Part shown: positions 25,159 through 34,344 of the stretch, piece by piece
Layout of the letters: each line of letters begins with the position of its first letter
Position numbering within the stretch: position 1 is the first letter of the stretch
DNA from: Vibrio cholerae
Lineage (GTDB): Bacteria; Actinomycetota; Actinomycetes; Actinomycetales; Micrococcaceae
Direction of reading: 5' to 3'
DNA length: 64,000 nucleotides
NCBI GenBank assembly: GCA_009728235.1
Contig: WNZI01000001.1
Span: 1 to 64,000 of the forward strand
The notes under the pieces: generated by a model
Told to the model about the DNA's origin: nothing
Databases searched by the model: none
The model's input: only the letters and a program-made list of their open reading frames with translations
Made by a program: the position numbers and the translations under genes

Positions 25159-25821
25159 CTAGGCCAGACCCGTCTGCCGCAGGGTGATGTTGAGCCGTCC
25201 GTCGAAGCCGATGCCCGGGGGTGCCGAGCCGGGCATCGTGCGGAGGACACCGTGGTAGGCGAAGCGCGACGGACCACCGAAGACGAAGAGGTCACCGGAG
25301 GCCAGTTCCACGTCCTGCCACGGGCGGTTCCGGTTCTCCGTATTGCCGAAGCGGAAGATGCACGAGGATCCCAGGCTGAGGGACACGACCGGAGCGTTGA
25401 TGCGTTCCTCCCTGTCCTGGTGCATGCCCATCCTGGCGGCGTCGTCGTAGTAGTTGACCAGGGCCGCGTCGGGCTCGTAGGACGAGCCGGCCCGAGCGCC
25501 GAATGCGGCGCTCACCGCATCGCGCCCCAGCTCGCGGAGCACGTCGGGGAACGGTTCGACGGCGCGACCTCCGGCGTCGTCGGCCGTCCTGCTGTACCGG
25601 TAGGGCAGCCAGTGCCAGCCCAGGCTCACGCTCTTCACGGACATCACACCTCCGTTCGGCATGGTCACAGCCCTCATGGGCACGGGGCCGGCGGCCCAGC
25701 CCCGGCAGAGGGAGACGAGGAGCCGCTGCCGCTGGGGATCGAGCCAGTCGGGAACATGCACGGCTCCGGGCGCGAGTTCGCGCGGGGGTCGCGGGATCAG
25801 GGCGTCGGGCGGATTGCTCAC
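25159..25821 (-). CDS. alkB: AlkB-like alkylated-DNA repair dioxygenase
   Basis: A 220-residue Fe(II)/2-oxoglutarate dioxygenase that removes alkyl groups from DNA bases. Iron ligands are His and Asp in MHQDREE and His in AYHGVLR; the 2-oxoglutarate Arg pair is in RLNITLRQT near the C-terminus. Substrate-side segments VNYYDDAARMGMHQD and VSLSLGSSCIFRFG match AlkB. The GTG at 25821 is chosen because homology begins at once and GACAAT ends 6 bases upstream; an ATG at 25854 is the alternative. Confidence 0.88.
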   Translation of the reverse strand: MSNPPDALIPRPPRELAPGAVHVPDWLDPQRQRLLVSLCRGWAAGPVPMRAVTMPNGGVMSVKSVSLGWHWLPYRYSRTADDAGGRAVEPFPDVLRELGRDAVSAAFGARAGSSYEPDAALVNYYDDAARMGMHQDREERINAPVVSLSLGSSCIFRFGNTENRNRPWQDVELASGDLFVFGGPSRFAYHGVLRTMPGSAPPGIGFDGRLNITLRQTGLA

Positions 25822-26086
25822 TCGACCATTGTCCGCCGCCCAAGCCGGAAGCATAGGCGCATCCCGGATGCAGTGTGGAGGGGTGGCCGAACGGCCCGGC
25901 TCCTGGCAGCCCTTGGTGGCGACGTCGTCGACTCCATCAAGTCGGCACCTCCGTAGATCCGGTCGGCGCTGCTCATCGAGGAACCAGGGTACCTGCCGCA
26001 CGTCAAGAATCTCCTGGCGGGCCTGAATGCACCTCGGCGAGCACGGACCGTTCGGGGACGTTTTCTGCCAGCAGACCACGAAGGAG

Positions 26087-26479
26087 ATGAGGATCGACAC
26101 CTTCCTGGACTTCGACATCTCCCTCATCGACGAGTCGCAGCTCACGCTACGAGCTGCGGTGCAGTCCCTGCGCGCGAGCGAGCCGCTGGTGCACCAGATC
26201 GACTCCATCACCCTTCTGAACCGGACCGAGGGCCAGGGTCAGCTGATGATTACGCACTCGATGAACGACCTGCAGCTGTCCACGGACGAGCTGACGAAGA
26301 TCGCCCCCGGCTTCGTCGAACGCTCTTCCGTGAAGATCCCCGTCGGACTGGTGCAGAACGAGATGGACCTCTGTTTGTGCTCTCGTTTGTGCCGCGCTGC
26401 CAGGACTGCGTTTGTCGCAAAAGTAGACCGGCAGACGCAGGCCGGCGGTAACCGCTGGTCGTCCATGGTGAACGAGTAG
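26087..26479 (+). CDS. Hypothetical protein, probably a remnant
   Basis: A 130-residue open frame from ATG (GAAGGAG directly before it) to TAG. The first 90 residues look protein-like (LDFDISLIDESQLTLRAAVQ, IAPGFVERSSVKIPVGLVQ). The part after LCLCSRLCRAARTAF is compositionally different and may be out-of-frame. No family recognised. It lies in a stretch of gene fragments, with a hairpin immediately after its stop. Treat as a possible decayed gene. Confidence 0.35.
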   Translation: MRIDTFLDFDISLIDESQLTLRAAVQSLRASEPLVHQIDSITLLNRTEGQGQLMITHSMNDLQLSTDELTKIAPGFVERSSVKIPVGLVQNEMDLCLCSRLCRAARTAFVAKVDRQTQAGGNRWSSMVNE

Positions 26480-26480
26480 C

Positions 26481-26506
26481 CCGATGGATTCAAGCGAACC
26501 CATCGG
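26481..26506. terminator. Possible terminator hairpin
   Basis: CCGATGGATTC and GAACCCATCGG form an 11-base stem with one mismatch around an AAGC loop, starting two bases after the stop of the preceding open frame. It may mark the original 3' end of a decayed gene. Confidence 0.4.
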
Positions 26507-26572
26507 ACCCGACGACTCTGCCGATGATGTGTTCCCCGGCGCCGAGCCCAAAACCGATGGTGTTCCCCGAGC

Positions 26573-26990
26573 TCACGGACCGCACTGCCTGCTCACGGAG
26601 TGATCATCAACAACCTCGAGGAGTTCGTGACACGGTTTCTGGTGCACCAGTATCAGCGGCCCGTTGTGTCTCATGGAACGTGCGGTGCCCAACAACAGCA
26701 GGATGACCATCATCAGGATGAGAATCACTGTGGGGCTCTCTGTCAGGCCGAGCAGTGCGTCTGAGATCAGGTCGGGTATGCGAGCGAAGAGCATGACCCA
26801 TGAGAGTGCCGTCGAAACGCCCACAAGGAGCATCGCGATCGCTGTGGTCTTCGTCGCGTTGAGCAGGATTTCGGGCAGGTCGGCCACTTTGATGGAGCGG
26901 TAGACGAAGCCCAGGATCAGGCAGTATACGACGGCGATGGCCGCTGACTCGGTGGGAGTGAAAACGCCGCTGAGGATACCGCCGATCTCA
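26573..26990 (-). pseudogene. Fragment of TRAP transporter large permease (DctM)
   Basis: Reading leftward from about 26990, one frame encodes GGILSGVFTPTESAAIAVVY, then FVYRSIKVADLPEILLNATK, then several hydrophobic helices up to LILMMVILLLLGT. This is the middle of a DctM/SiaM-type permease. It has no proper start, and after LLLLGT (near 26690) the frame runs into unrelated sequence and stops at 26573. The partner genes (dctP, dctQ) are absent, so this is a truncated relic. Its upstream edge abuts a truncated antitoxin reading frame at about 26990, marking a recombination joint. Confidence 0.7.
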
Positions 26991-26997
26991 GCTCTCG

Positions 26998-27111
26998 GTG
27001 CGCTTCGAGAAGGACCTGATGGACCTGGTGGCCCAGAACGCTGCGGAACGCCACGTCAGCAAGTCCGACGTGGTTCGAGAAGCTGTACGTCAGTACCTGC
27101 ACGCTTCGTGA
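26998..27111 (+). pseudogene. Truncated ribbon-helix-helix antitoxin
   Basis: From about 26992 one frame reads LSVRFEKDLMDLVAQNAAER, then HVSKSDVVREAVRQYLHAS and a stop. This is the pattern of a CopG/RHH antitoxin: a beta strand followed by two helices. No credible start or RBS is present; GTG at 26998 is the only in-frame start codon near the beginning, and the N-terminus is probably lost at the joint with the TRAP fragment. Its TGA overlaps the GTG of the next gene, as in a toxin-antitoxin pair. Confidence 0.55.
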
Positions 27112-27362
27112 TCAGGAGCGTTCACGCATCGGCCTGGAAACATGGCGTGAGCGAAAATGACGCCCTGTATGCCCTAACGAACATGGTTTACGAAGGCTAC
27201 TTAAACGACGGCAATCCAGCGCGTCGACTTATTCTTGGTTTCGACCCTGAAGGAGCGTTGCTCGAACTCGTTGTACTGATCTTCGACAGCGGCAATGAGC
27301 TCGTCATCCATGCGATGCCAGCACGCAAGCAGTACCTGAGGCTCCTCACTAAGCGACACTGA
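27108..27362 (+). CDS. Toxin-like small protein paired with the RHH antitoxin remnant
   Basis: An 84-residue product from a GTG overlapping the antitoxin stop by four bases. It contains HGVSENDALYALTNMVY, ARRLILGFDPEGALLELVVL and VIHAMPARKQYLRLL. I recall similar actinobacterial proteins next to RHH antitoxins, annotated as toxins, with a BrnT-like layout. Biochemical activity is not known to me. It ends 26 bases before the left dif-like site. Confidence 0.55.
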   Translation: MIRSVHASAWKHGVSENDALYALTNMVYEGYLNDGNPARRLILGFDPEGALLELVVLIFDSGNELVIHAMPARKQYLRLLTKRH

Positions 27363-27387
27363 ACACCGGCCAGCACCCCTTTCGCTG

Positions 27388-27415
27388 ATCGCCGATAACT
27401 TACCTTATGTCTTAG
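27388..27415 (+). other. dif-like XerC/XerD site, left end of island
   Basis: Left arm ATCGCCGATAA, 6-base core CTTACC, right arm TTATGTCTTAG. This has the layout of a chromosome-dimer resolution (dif) site: inner arm ends ATAA and TTATGT and a 6-base centre, as in E. coli, with the CCGATAA form I recall for actinobacterial dif. A second site in the same orientation lies 12,184 bases to the right (39572-39599) with 10 of 11 left-arm bases identical. The LacI gene stop lies 11 bases inside it. Confidence 0.55.
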
Positions 27416-27425
27416 ACAAGGCCGG

Positions 27426-28427
27426 CTATGTCGCAGGGGGCGTTGAGAGAGACAATCCGTCGACTACGGCACAGCCGAGGAGATGCTGATCGTGCGTCGC
27501 CGCGCCCCCTTCGATGAGCACCTGCACGGCCTTGCGCCCCATCTCCCGGCGGGGGAGCTGGAAGCCGGTTTGCCAACCGGTCTGGTCCGCCGATCCTGAG
27601 AGCGACACAAGCGACAGATCCGCCGGTACCTCAAGACCTGCAGAACGCGCCGCTGCGAGCACCTGTACGAACTGTTCCTCCTGCTCGGCCAATACGATCG
27701 TGACACCTTCGGCGACGATACGACGGATCCACTCCTCCGCCGACGCCGGGTGCTGAGGAACGAGGTGGAGGAAATCCTGACCCAGCTCGGCCCGAGTACC
27801 CAGCATGCGGTCGGTGTAGGACTCGACGCCCTCACCATAGCCGGCGTACGCGAATCGCGAATGACCGAGCTCCCGCGCCCGTCTGATGAGATCTCGGACA
27901 ACTGAGGCGTAGTCAGCGGCCACATAGGAGACAGGTCCACCGGCATCGTCCCGACGTCCGATGCTGATGAAGGAGAAGCCGCTTGCATTGAGGAATTCGA
28001 GCTCTTCACGGGGCATCCGTTGACCGAGCAGGATGCATGAGTCGGCGAGACGTAGGCGAGTTGCACCGCCACTGATTCCTCCGCGCCGACCTCCAACACG
28101 GCCGCTGGTCAGCAGTAGCAGGTCGATGTCGCGGTTTTGTGCTTCCTCCTCGATACCGGCAAGGAACGGGTGGAAGAAGTCCTCGCGGTCAAGGGGGAAC
28201 AGGCTTTCGTAGGTATAGACGCCGATCATGCCCGTACCGACCTGCTTCAGGCGCCGGGCGATGGGATCCGCCACGTACCCCGTCTCCTGGATAACTTTGA
28301 GAATGCGGGCACGTGTGGATTCAGGGACGCGGGCAAGCTGTTCGCCCCGGTCATTGAGGACCAATGACACTGTCGTCTGGCTGACCCCTGCGAGTCGCGC
28401 GATGTCCTTCTGGGTAATCCTCGGCAC
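27426..28427 (-). CDS. LacI family transcriptional regulator of the carbohydrate island
   Basis: A 333-residue repressor. Residues 1-55 are the LacI headpiece: QKDIARLAGVSQTTVSLVLN (recognition helix SQTTVSLVLN) and the hinge region ending in ARRLKQVGTG. The rest is a periplasmic-binding-protein-like effector domain (GMIGVYTYESLFPLDREDF, then LGQRMPREELEFLNASGF). It is transcribed away from the beta-helix/GH38 unit. A palindrome of LacI type lies 22 bases upstream of its GTG, and a similar one lies before the second, converging operon, so it probably controls the whole island. Effector unknown, presumably a sugar. Confidence 0.9.
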   Translation of the reverse strand: MPRITQKDIARLAGVSQTTVSLVLNDRGEQLARVPESTRARILKVIQETGYVADPIARRLKQVGTGMIGVYTYESLFPLDREDFFHPFLAGIEEEAQNRDIDLLLLTSGRVGGRRGGISGGATRLRLADSCILLGQRMPREELEFLNASGFSFISIGRRDDAGGPVSYVAADYASVVRDLIRRARELGHSRFAYAGYGEGVESYTDRMLGTRAELGQDFLHLVPQHPASAEEWIRRIVAEGVTIVLAEQEEQFVQVLAAARSAGLEVPADLSLVSLSGSADQTGWQTGFQLPRREMGRKAVQVLIEGGAATHDQHLLGCAVVDGLSLSTPPAT

Positions 28428-28448
28428 GTGAAGTGGTCTCTTTCTACT

Positions 28449-28466
28449 TGGTAATAGGTATTATCA
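28449..28466. promoter_or_regulatory. LacI-type operator O1
   Basis: TGGTAATA and TATTATCA flank a central GG, forming a near-perfect inverted repeat with the two-base centre usual for LacI-family operators. It sits between the LacI gene (start 28427) and the beta-helix gene (start 28541). The sequence GGTAATA-N2-TATT-N-TC recurs at 39149-39166. Confidence 0.7.
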
Positions 28467-28540
28467 CTTGACTCTTGTAGAGCTCTGGCAGAGGCTTGCC
28501 TTATGACCCATCCGGGGTAAGAAAGGGCGACACGTCGACG

Positions 28541-30006
28541 ATGACAAATCCCGCAGAACCAGACAACCAAACCACGGACCAACCCAGGCCAGATAACACC
28601 CGCCGTTTTCTTCTCGCCGGGGGCGCTGTCGCCCTCGCCGGCGCTGCGGGAGCACTCGCCACAGCACGCCCGGCTGTCGCAGCACCACCGGGTGACGCTC
28701 AGGGACCGAAAAAACGCCTGAGTGTCACCGAGGGTCCCATCTCTCCGCTCGACAAGGAGTTCCGCTGGGACGGCGGCCGGGTGCGGACAACACCAGCGCA
28801 GTCCAAGCGGCCATAAATAAGGCTATGACCGCTCCTGGGGGAGAGGTATCCCTTCCCGCAGGTGAGATCCGTGTCAGCGGACTCGCCGTCGACTATCGCG
28901 GGTACCCCGCTCAGCCGGAGAACGGGTTGCCGTACGGCTATGCGGGGCCGAAGATCATCGGCGCCGGTATGCGTCAGACGAAGATCATTCAGATCGAGGG
29001 CTCCACCCGCGACATCTTTACCGTCTCGGGCCAGACGGGTGAAGCCGCAGGGCCCGCGAACAACAACAAGGCGACAGGTGTGGTCCTGGCCGACTTCGAG
29101 ATGACGGGTACGCCGTCGGGAGGCAACGGACTCTACCTGCGCTCGTTGGTCAACTGCGAATTCCGCAACCTGTGGATCCAGCGGACGGGTAAGTCGGGTA
29201 TCTACCGGGAGCGGGCAACCTTCGTCTCGGGAGTCGACGATGAGTACTCGTACGCCAATTCGTGGAACAAGATCAAGATCGTGGCGCCCGCCGGTTGGGG
29301 TGTCGAGGACTCAGGCAAGGCGTCGATCGGTGGATCGATGACGAACGTCGAGGCCATCAGTCCGGGTGCGGGCGGATTCCTCCTCGCTCCGACGAACATG
29401 ACGCTGCTCGACTGCCAGGCTATCGGCGGCACCGTCGGGCTCCGCTCGATCCGCAACGAGAACCGACGCTCGATCAACTCCGGCCTGACGCTGATCAACT
29501 TCCGCTCCGAAGCATCTCGCGACGGCTGGGAAGTACTGATCGAGGCGGGTACGAGCCACATGATCATCAACCCAAACTTCTTCCCGACGTCCGGGGCGAA
29601 CTGTCTGGGTGTAGGTCTTCTGAACGGCGGGGCAGACTTCGAGGTGCGTAACCTGACAGTGCTGGGTGGCTTCTACGGCCTCAGCCTCGGCCGCTTCCCA
29701 GCGCAGAAAGCAATCGTGCTTGGCAACGACTCACTGGCCACCCGCCTGATCAACCCATTCATCGAGCGGGGAGCGCAGGGGCTGGACGAATCGGCGTTCA
29801 TCGTCGATGACGGGCGGCTCACCTCCTTCGAGCTCGGACGGACCCGTGTCGAGCGCGCTGCTGGCTACACAACCGTCGCGCGGGCTCCGGAAACAATCCC
29901 CACGCCCGCAGCCGGTCAAGTCAATGAGGGCTGGGAACGCTCGGGTGAGACCTGGCGCAAGGTCGCCGTCTTCCCCGACGGACACCGGGTCGTCATCGCG
30001 TCCTGA
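28541..30006 (+). pseudogene. Tat-exported right-handed beta-helix protein, frameshifted after the signal region
   Basis: The restored product is 488 residues. Residues 15-47 form a twin-arginine signal (NTRRFLLAGGAVALAGAAGA ending in AVAAPPG). The frame is lost after EFRWDGG at CC 28777-28778. With one extra base the text continues PGADNTSAVQAAINKAMTAP, the usual entry of pectate-lyase-type beta-helix proteins, and then about 370 residues of beta-helix coils (GNGLYLRSLVNCEFRNLWIQ, MTLLDCQAIGGTVGLRS). 489 codons result. Such folds cleave or bind polysaccharides; catalytic residues are not evident to me. First gene of the rightward unit behind operator O1. Confidence 0.75.
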
Positions 30007-30111
30007 CCATTGGCGGCGATGCGCTTACTTGCATCGCCGCCCCTGTCATCCTCCCCGTGCGGCACAGAACATCACGCCACGCACCAATGATGGAACGAGC
30101 ACCAAGAAGAC

Positions 30112-33100
30112 ATGCACATTGATAGCCCCCGCATTGAAGCCCGTATCGCCCGCTTCAGGGCCGAAAGCCTCAGACCCGCGATTTACCGGGCAGTGGAACC
30201 GCTCCAGATCGAGTCATGGACGGCGCCTGGAGAACCCGTGTCGTTCGAGGAAGCCCGCGACGCGGTATATGCGCCGGCGAAGATCGGCGAGCCGTGGGGT
30301 GCGCCGTGGGGAACCGTCTGGTTCCGTGTGCGCGGCGAGATTCCCTCCGCCTGGACCGGGATTGATGGGTGCGAACCCGAACTCGTCGTTGACCTGGGCT
30401 ATACGGGCGCCCAGTCTGGCTTCGAGGCCGAGGGTCTCGTCTTCACGGCGCAAGGCTCGATCATCAAGGCTGTTGAACCCTTCAACCAGTCGGTGCCGCT
30501 GGACCGCCTTCCAGCCGCCGAACCAGGAGAGCGCGGCGTCGACCTGTACATAGAGGCCGCTGCAAACCCGAATATCACCGGTGACTGGTCTTTCACTCCG
30601 ACAGCGCTCGGCGGTCGACCAGCTGACGGGGCGCTGCCCGCCGAATCGCTCTACCGCCTCCGGCGTCTCGAGCTCGGCCTGCTCGACCGCCCGGTCTGGG
30701 AGCTCGAGCAAGATTTCGCCGTCCTCGTAGGCCTCATCGGGCAACTGCCCGAGTCGGGGCAACGCCGCGCGGAGATTGTGCGGGCCCTGGACCGTGCCGT
30801 TGATCTGCTCAATCCGGACGATGTGTCTGGGACGGTGGACGCCGGGCGCGAAGCTTTGCGGACGGTACTCGAGCGTCCTGCCTCCGCCAGCGCCCACCGG
30901 CTCCATGCCGTCGGTCACGCGCACATCGACTCTGCATGGCTCTGGCCCGCGCGCGAAACGGCTCGTAAGGTGGCGCGGACGTTCTCAAACGTCTGTGATC
31001 TCATCGAACGCGAGGAGGGTTTCGTCTTCGCGGCCTCCTCGGCGCAGCAGTATGCCTGGCTCAAACGCGACCACCCGGAGTTGTTCGAGCGTGTCCGGGC
31101 TCATGTGCTCGCCGGGCGCTTCGTACCGGTAGGGGGCATGTGGGTCGAATCTGACACCAACATGCCGGGCGGGGAAGCGCTCGTACGGCAATTGCTCGAA
31201 GGGAAGCGATTCTTCCTCGACGAGTTCGGGATCGACACCGAAGAGGTGTGGCTTCCCGATTCCTTCGGCTACTCCGCCGCGTTGCCGCAGATCATCGCCG
31301 GGGCGGGCGGTCGCTGGTTCCTGACCCAGAAGATCTCGTGGAACGAAACGAACACAATGCCGCACCACACCTTCTGGTGGGAGGGTATCGATGGCACCCG
31401 AGTGTTCACCCACTTCCCGCCCGTCGACCTTTACAACTCAGATCTGTCAGGTGAGGACCTCGCGCGGGCCGAGCGCCAGTACGCCGAGAAGGGCAGCGGC
31501 ACCATGTCACTGGTTCCCTTCGGCTACGGCGATGGCGGAGGTGGACCCAACCGCGAGATGATCGCGGCCGCACGCCGCACCCGCAACCTCGAAGGCTCAC
31601 CGACTGTCGAGCTTTCGTCGCCGCGCCGTTTCTTCGAGGAGGCGGAAGCCGAGTACCCGGATGCACCAACCTGGTCCGGTGAGCTCTACCTCGAGTTTCA
31701 CCGCGGCACCTATACCTCGCAGGCGCGCACAAAACAGGGCAACCGGCGCAGCGAGCATCTTCTGCGTGAGATCGAACTCTGGGCGACGACGGCTCTGGTC
31801 CGCGCTGGCGCCTCGTACCCGGCCGATGAACTGCGCGAAATGTGGCGCACCGTGTTGCTGCAGCAGTTCCACGACATCCTGCCTGGTACGTCCATTGCCT
31901 GGGTGCACCGCGAGGCGGAGGAGAACTACGCGCGGATCGCCGAGCGGATCGAGGCAATGATCCTCGAGTCCGTGCGGGCTGTCGCCGGAGAGGGGTCGAT
32001 CGAGCTGCTCGTGAATGCGTCGCCCTTCGCCGTCGGGGGAGTGCCGGCTCTTGGAGCTGCGCCCGTGAGTGCTTCATCGCTGTGGAAGACTCCTCTGCCG
32101 ACGATTGTTGTCGAGGAAGGCGCGCATGTCCTCGACAACGGGTTTGTGCGTGTACGGGTAGGCGTGACGGGCCTGCTCGAGTCGGTTGTCGAGCTGGCCA
32201 GTGGACGGGAGGTCGTCCCCTCCGGTGCTGCAGCTGGTTTCCTTCAGCTACACCGCGACGTCCCGACCAAATGGGACGCCTGGGATCTTGACGACAACTA
32301 CCGGCGCACTTTCGAGAACCTTGTCAATGTCGAGGACATCCGCTCGGAAGTCGTACGCGACGGGCTCGGGCGGGAGGTACCTGCGATCGTTGTCGTGCGA
32401 CGGTTCGGTGCGTCCACGGTGTCGCAGACCATCTCGCTGCCGGCTGATCGTCCTGTCGTTGACTTCGACTTCGACATCGACTGGCACGAGCGGCGGAAAA
32501 TGCTGAAGCTCGCATTTCCGCTCGATCTGCTCTCGGATCGGGCGACGTCGGAGATCCAGTTCGGCCACGTGCACCGGCCGACACATGTGAACACGACCTG
32601 GGACGCGGCCCGCTTCGAAACCGTCGCGCATCGTTGGGTCCACGTGGGTGAACCCGGCTTTGGTGTGGCCATCGCGAACAACTCCACCTACGGCCACGAC
32701 ATCACCCGGGAACGAACCATCGAGGGCAGTCCTGCTACCACGGTGCGTCTCTCGCTCCTGCGTGCCCCGCTGTTCCCGGACCCGGATGCCGACCAGGGCC
32801 GGCACCGGCTCGCTGTCTCTCTGGTCGTCGGCGCCGGTATCCCCGAGGCTGTTGAGGCCGGATACGTGTTGAACACGCCGGTCAGGCGGTTCACGGGAGG
32901 TTCTGCCGTGAACCCGCTGGTATCGGTCGACAAACCGTCAGTCGTGGTCGAGGCCATCAAGGCCGCTGACGACGGGAGCGGTGACGTGATCGTGCGCCTC
33001 TACGAGTCCCTGGGCCAGAGGGTCCAGGCGGACATTCGCGCCGACTTCGTCGCCAATGCGGTGACCAGGACCGACCTGATGGAGCGGCCCGTCGATCAGG

Positions 33101-33192
33101 TACGCATCGACTCCGTCATCGACGGGCAGACACTTACCGCACGAGTCGAGCTGCGCCCGTTCGAGATCGTGACGTTGCGTTTCGCGCGCTAA
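30112..33192 (+). CDS. Alpha-mannosidase, glycoside hydrolase family 38
   Basis: A 1026-residue retaining alpha-mannosidase without a signal peptide. Zinc ligands are in AVGHAHIDSAWLW (His269, Asp271 region), the nucleophile Asp383 is in VWLPDSFGYSAALPQ, and a further motif is LQQFHDILPGTS with a zinc-site His. The N-terminal 200 residues are the beta domain seen in bacterial GH38; residues 650-1026 are the C-terminal beta domains. It follows the beta-helix gene by 105 bases and likely trims mannosides taken up by the ABC importer encoded opposite. Confidence 0.93.
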   Translation: MHIDSPRIEARIARFRAESLRPAIYRAVEPLQIESWTAPGEPVSFEEARDAVYAPAKIGEPWGAPWGTVWFRVRGEIPSAWTGIDGCEPELVVDLGYTGAQSGFEAEGLVFTAQGSIIKAVEPFNQSVPLDRLPAAEPGERGVDLYIEAAANPNITGDWSFTPTALGGRPADGALPAESLYRLRRLELGLLDRPVWELEQDFAVLVGLIGQLPESGQRRAEIVRALDRAVDLLNPDDVSGTVDAGREALRTVLERPASASAHRLHAVGHAHIDSAWLWPARETARKVARTFSNVCDLIEREEGFVFAASSAQQYAWLKRDHPELFERVRAHVLAGRFVPVGGMWVESDTNMPGGEALVRQLLEGKRFFLDEFGIDTEEVWLPDSFGYSAALPQIIAGAGGRWFLTQKISWNETNTMPHHTFWWEGIDGTRVFTHFPPVDLYNSDLSGEDLARAERQYAEKGSGTMSLVPFGYGDGGGGPNREMIAAARRTRNLEGSPTVELSSPRRFFEEAEAEYPDAPTWSGELYLEFHRGTYTSQARTKQGNRRSEHLLREIELWATTALVRAGASYPADELREMWRTVLLQQFHDILPGTSIAWVHREAEENYARIAERIEAMILESVRAVAGEGSIELLVNASPFAVGGVPALGAAPVSASSLWKTPLPTIVVEEGAHVLDNGFVRVRVGVTGLLESVVELASGREVVPSGAAAGFLQLHRDVPTKWDAWDLDDNYRRTFENLVNVEDIRSEVVRDGLGREVPAIVVVRRFGASTVSQTISLPADRPVVDFDFDIDWHERRKMLKLAFPLDLLSDRATSEIQFGHVHRPTHVNTTWDAARFETVAHRWVHVGEPGFGVAIANNSTYGHDITRERTIEGSPATTVRLSLLRAPLFPDPDADQGRHRLAVSLVVGAGIPEAVEAGYVLNTPVRRFTGGSAVNPLVSVDKPSVVVEAIKAADDGSGDVIVRLYESLGQRVQADIRADFVANAVTRTDLMERPVDQVRIDSVIDGQTLTARVELRPFEIVTLRFAR

Positions 33193-33323
33193 GCCCAAGC
33201 ACTGGGTAATCGGGGCCGGCAAAGTAGGTGATCTTCGCTGGCTCACCTCGTTGCGTCTTCGAGCAGTATTCTCGAGCAATGAAAACCTGGTGCCCTCGCC
33301 CGACGGATACCCGCTCGGGTGTG

Positions 33324-34340
33324 TCATGTCGGCCTGGGTGCCGGTTGTGCCGGGGTTTTTCGTCCGGACTGGCCGAGCACTGGCCGGAGGATGTCGAGGG
33401 CGCGTTCCCGGTCTGTGACTCCGCCTCCCTCGTGCCCGTTGTAGGGCCAGACATCGATTGAAGTCTCGCCGCCTGATGCGTTGTGGGCGGCGAAAACTGT
33501 CGAGGGTGGGCAGATTGCGTCCATGAGTCCGACGGAGCGGTGGATTCGGGTGCGCAGGCGACGTGAGAAGTGGATTCCATCGACGTAAGAGAGCGTTCGT
33601 TCAACATCGGCCAGCCGGTCATGCTGCGTGGAGAGGTAGCGCGCAATCTCGACGTAGGGCGCCTCATTCGTGATTGTCGTGGCGCGCAGGATGTCCGTGA
33701 GGAAGGGCACCAGCGCGACAGCGGCTCGGACCTGGGGGCGCAAAGCCGCTGCGGCGGTGGCGAGTGCGCCGCCCTGGCTGCCGCCGAAGACTGCGATGCG
33801 GTCGGGGTCGAGGGTGGGGAGTGCCCGCACCGCGTCGACGGCCAGGGCTGCGTCGGCGATGAGGCGCCGGTAATAGTAGGAATCGGGTGACTCGATACCG
33901 CGTGTCGTGACGCCCGGGTATGTGGCGCCGCTGCCGTGCGGGTCGGGCGTGCTACCCGTTCGTGCGAGGCGTCCGGCCCCCTGGCCCCGTGCGTCGACGA
34001 TGAGATGAGCCCATCCGGCCGAGGCGATCCAGAGGTGTTCGATCGGTCGTCCGCGGCCACTACCGTATCCCGGGTACTCGATCACGACCGGCAGCGGGAC
34101 GGAGGACTCTGCGGAGGCCGGCGTGATAAGCCAGGCGGCGATCGGCTCGCCTCCAAAACCCGGGTATTGGACGTCGTGGACCCGCACCATGTGCAGCCCG
34201 GTCTCGACCACCTTCGAATGAACGGCTCCACCCTCGCGCGTCAGCGCGAGGGTGGAGCGCCAGAACGAGTCGAAATCGTCGGGTTCGATGATGTCCGCCT
34301 GGAAGTCCCGAAGAGCAGCCAGGGGGCGATCGGTGAACAT
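33324..34340 (-). CDS. Acetylxylan esterase family (CE7) deacetylase
   Basis: A 338-residue alpha/beta hydrolase of the carbohydrate esterase 7/cephalosporin C deacetylase family, intracellular. Family blocks: RGQGAGR, the nucleophile elbow GGSQGGALA, Asp in GLMDAICPPST and His in YNGHEGGG; YPGVTTRGIESPDSYYYR is also typical. It removes acetyl groups from short oligosaccharides, so the imported sugar is probably acetylated. Last gene of the leftward five-gene operon, starting 4 bases after the preceding permease stop. Confidence 0.9.
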   Translation of the reverse strand: MFTDRPLAALRDFQADIIEPDDFDSFWRSTLALTREGGAVHSKVVETGLHMVRVHDVQYPGFGGEPIAAWLITPASAESSVPLPVVIEYPGYGSGRGRPIEHLWIASAGWAHLIVDARGQGAGRLARTGSTPDPHGSGATYPGVTTRGIESPDSYYYRRLIADAALAVDAVRALPTLDPDRIAVFGGSQGGALATAAAALRPQVRAAVALVPFLTDILRATTITNEAPYVEIARYLSTQHDRLADVERTLSYVDGIHFSRRLRTRIHRSVGLMDAICPPSTVFAAHNASGGETSIDVWPYNGHEGGGVTDRERALDILRPVLGQSGRKTPAQPAPRPT

Positions 34341-34344
34341 GGGG

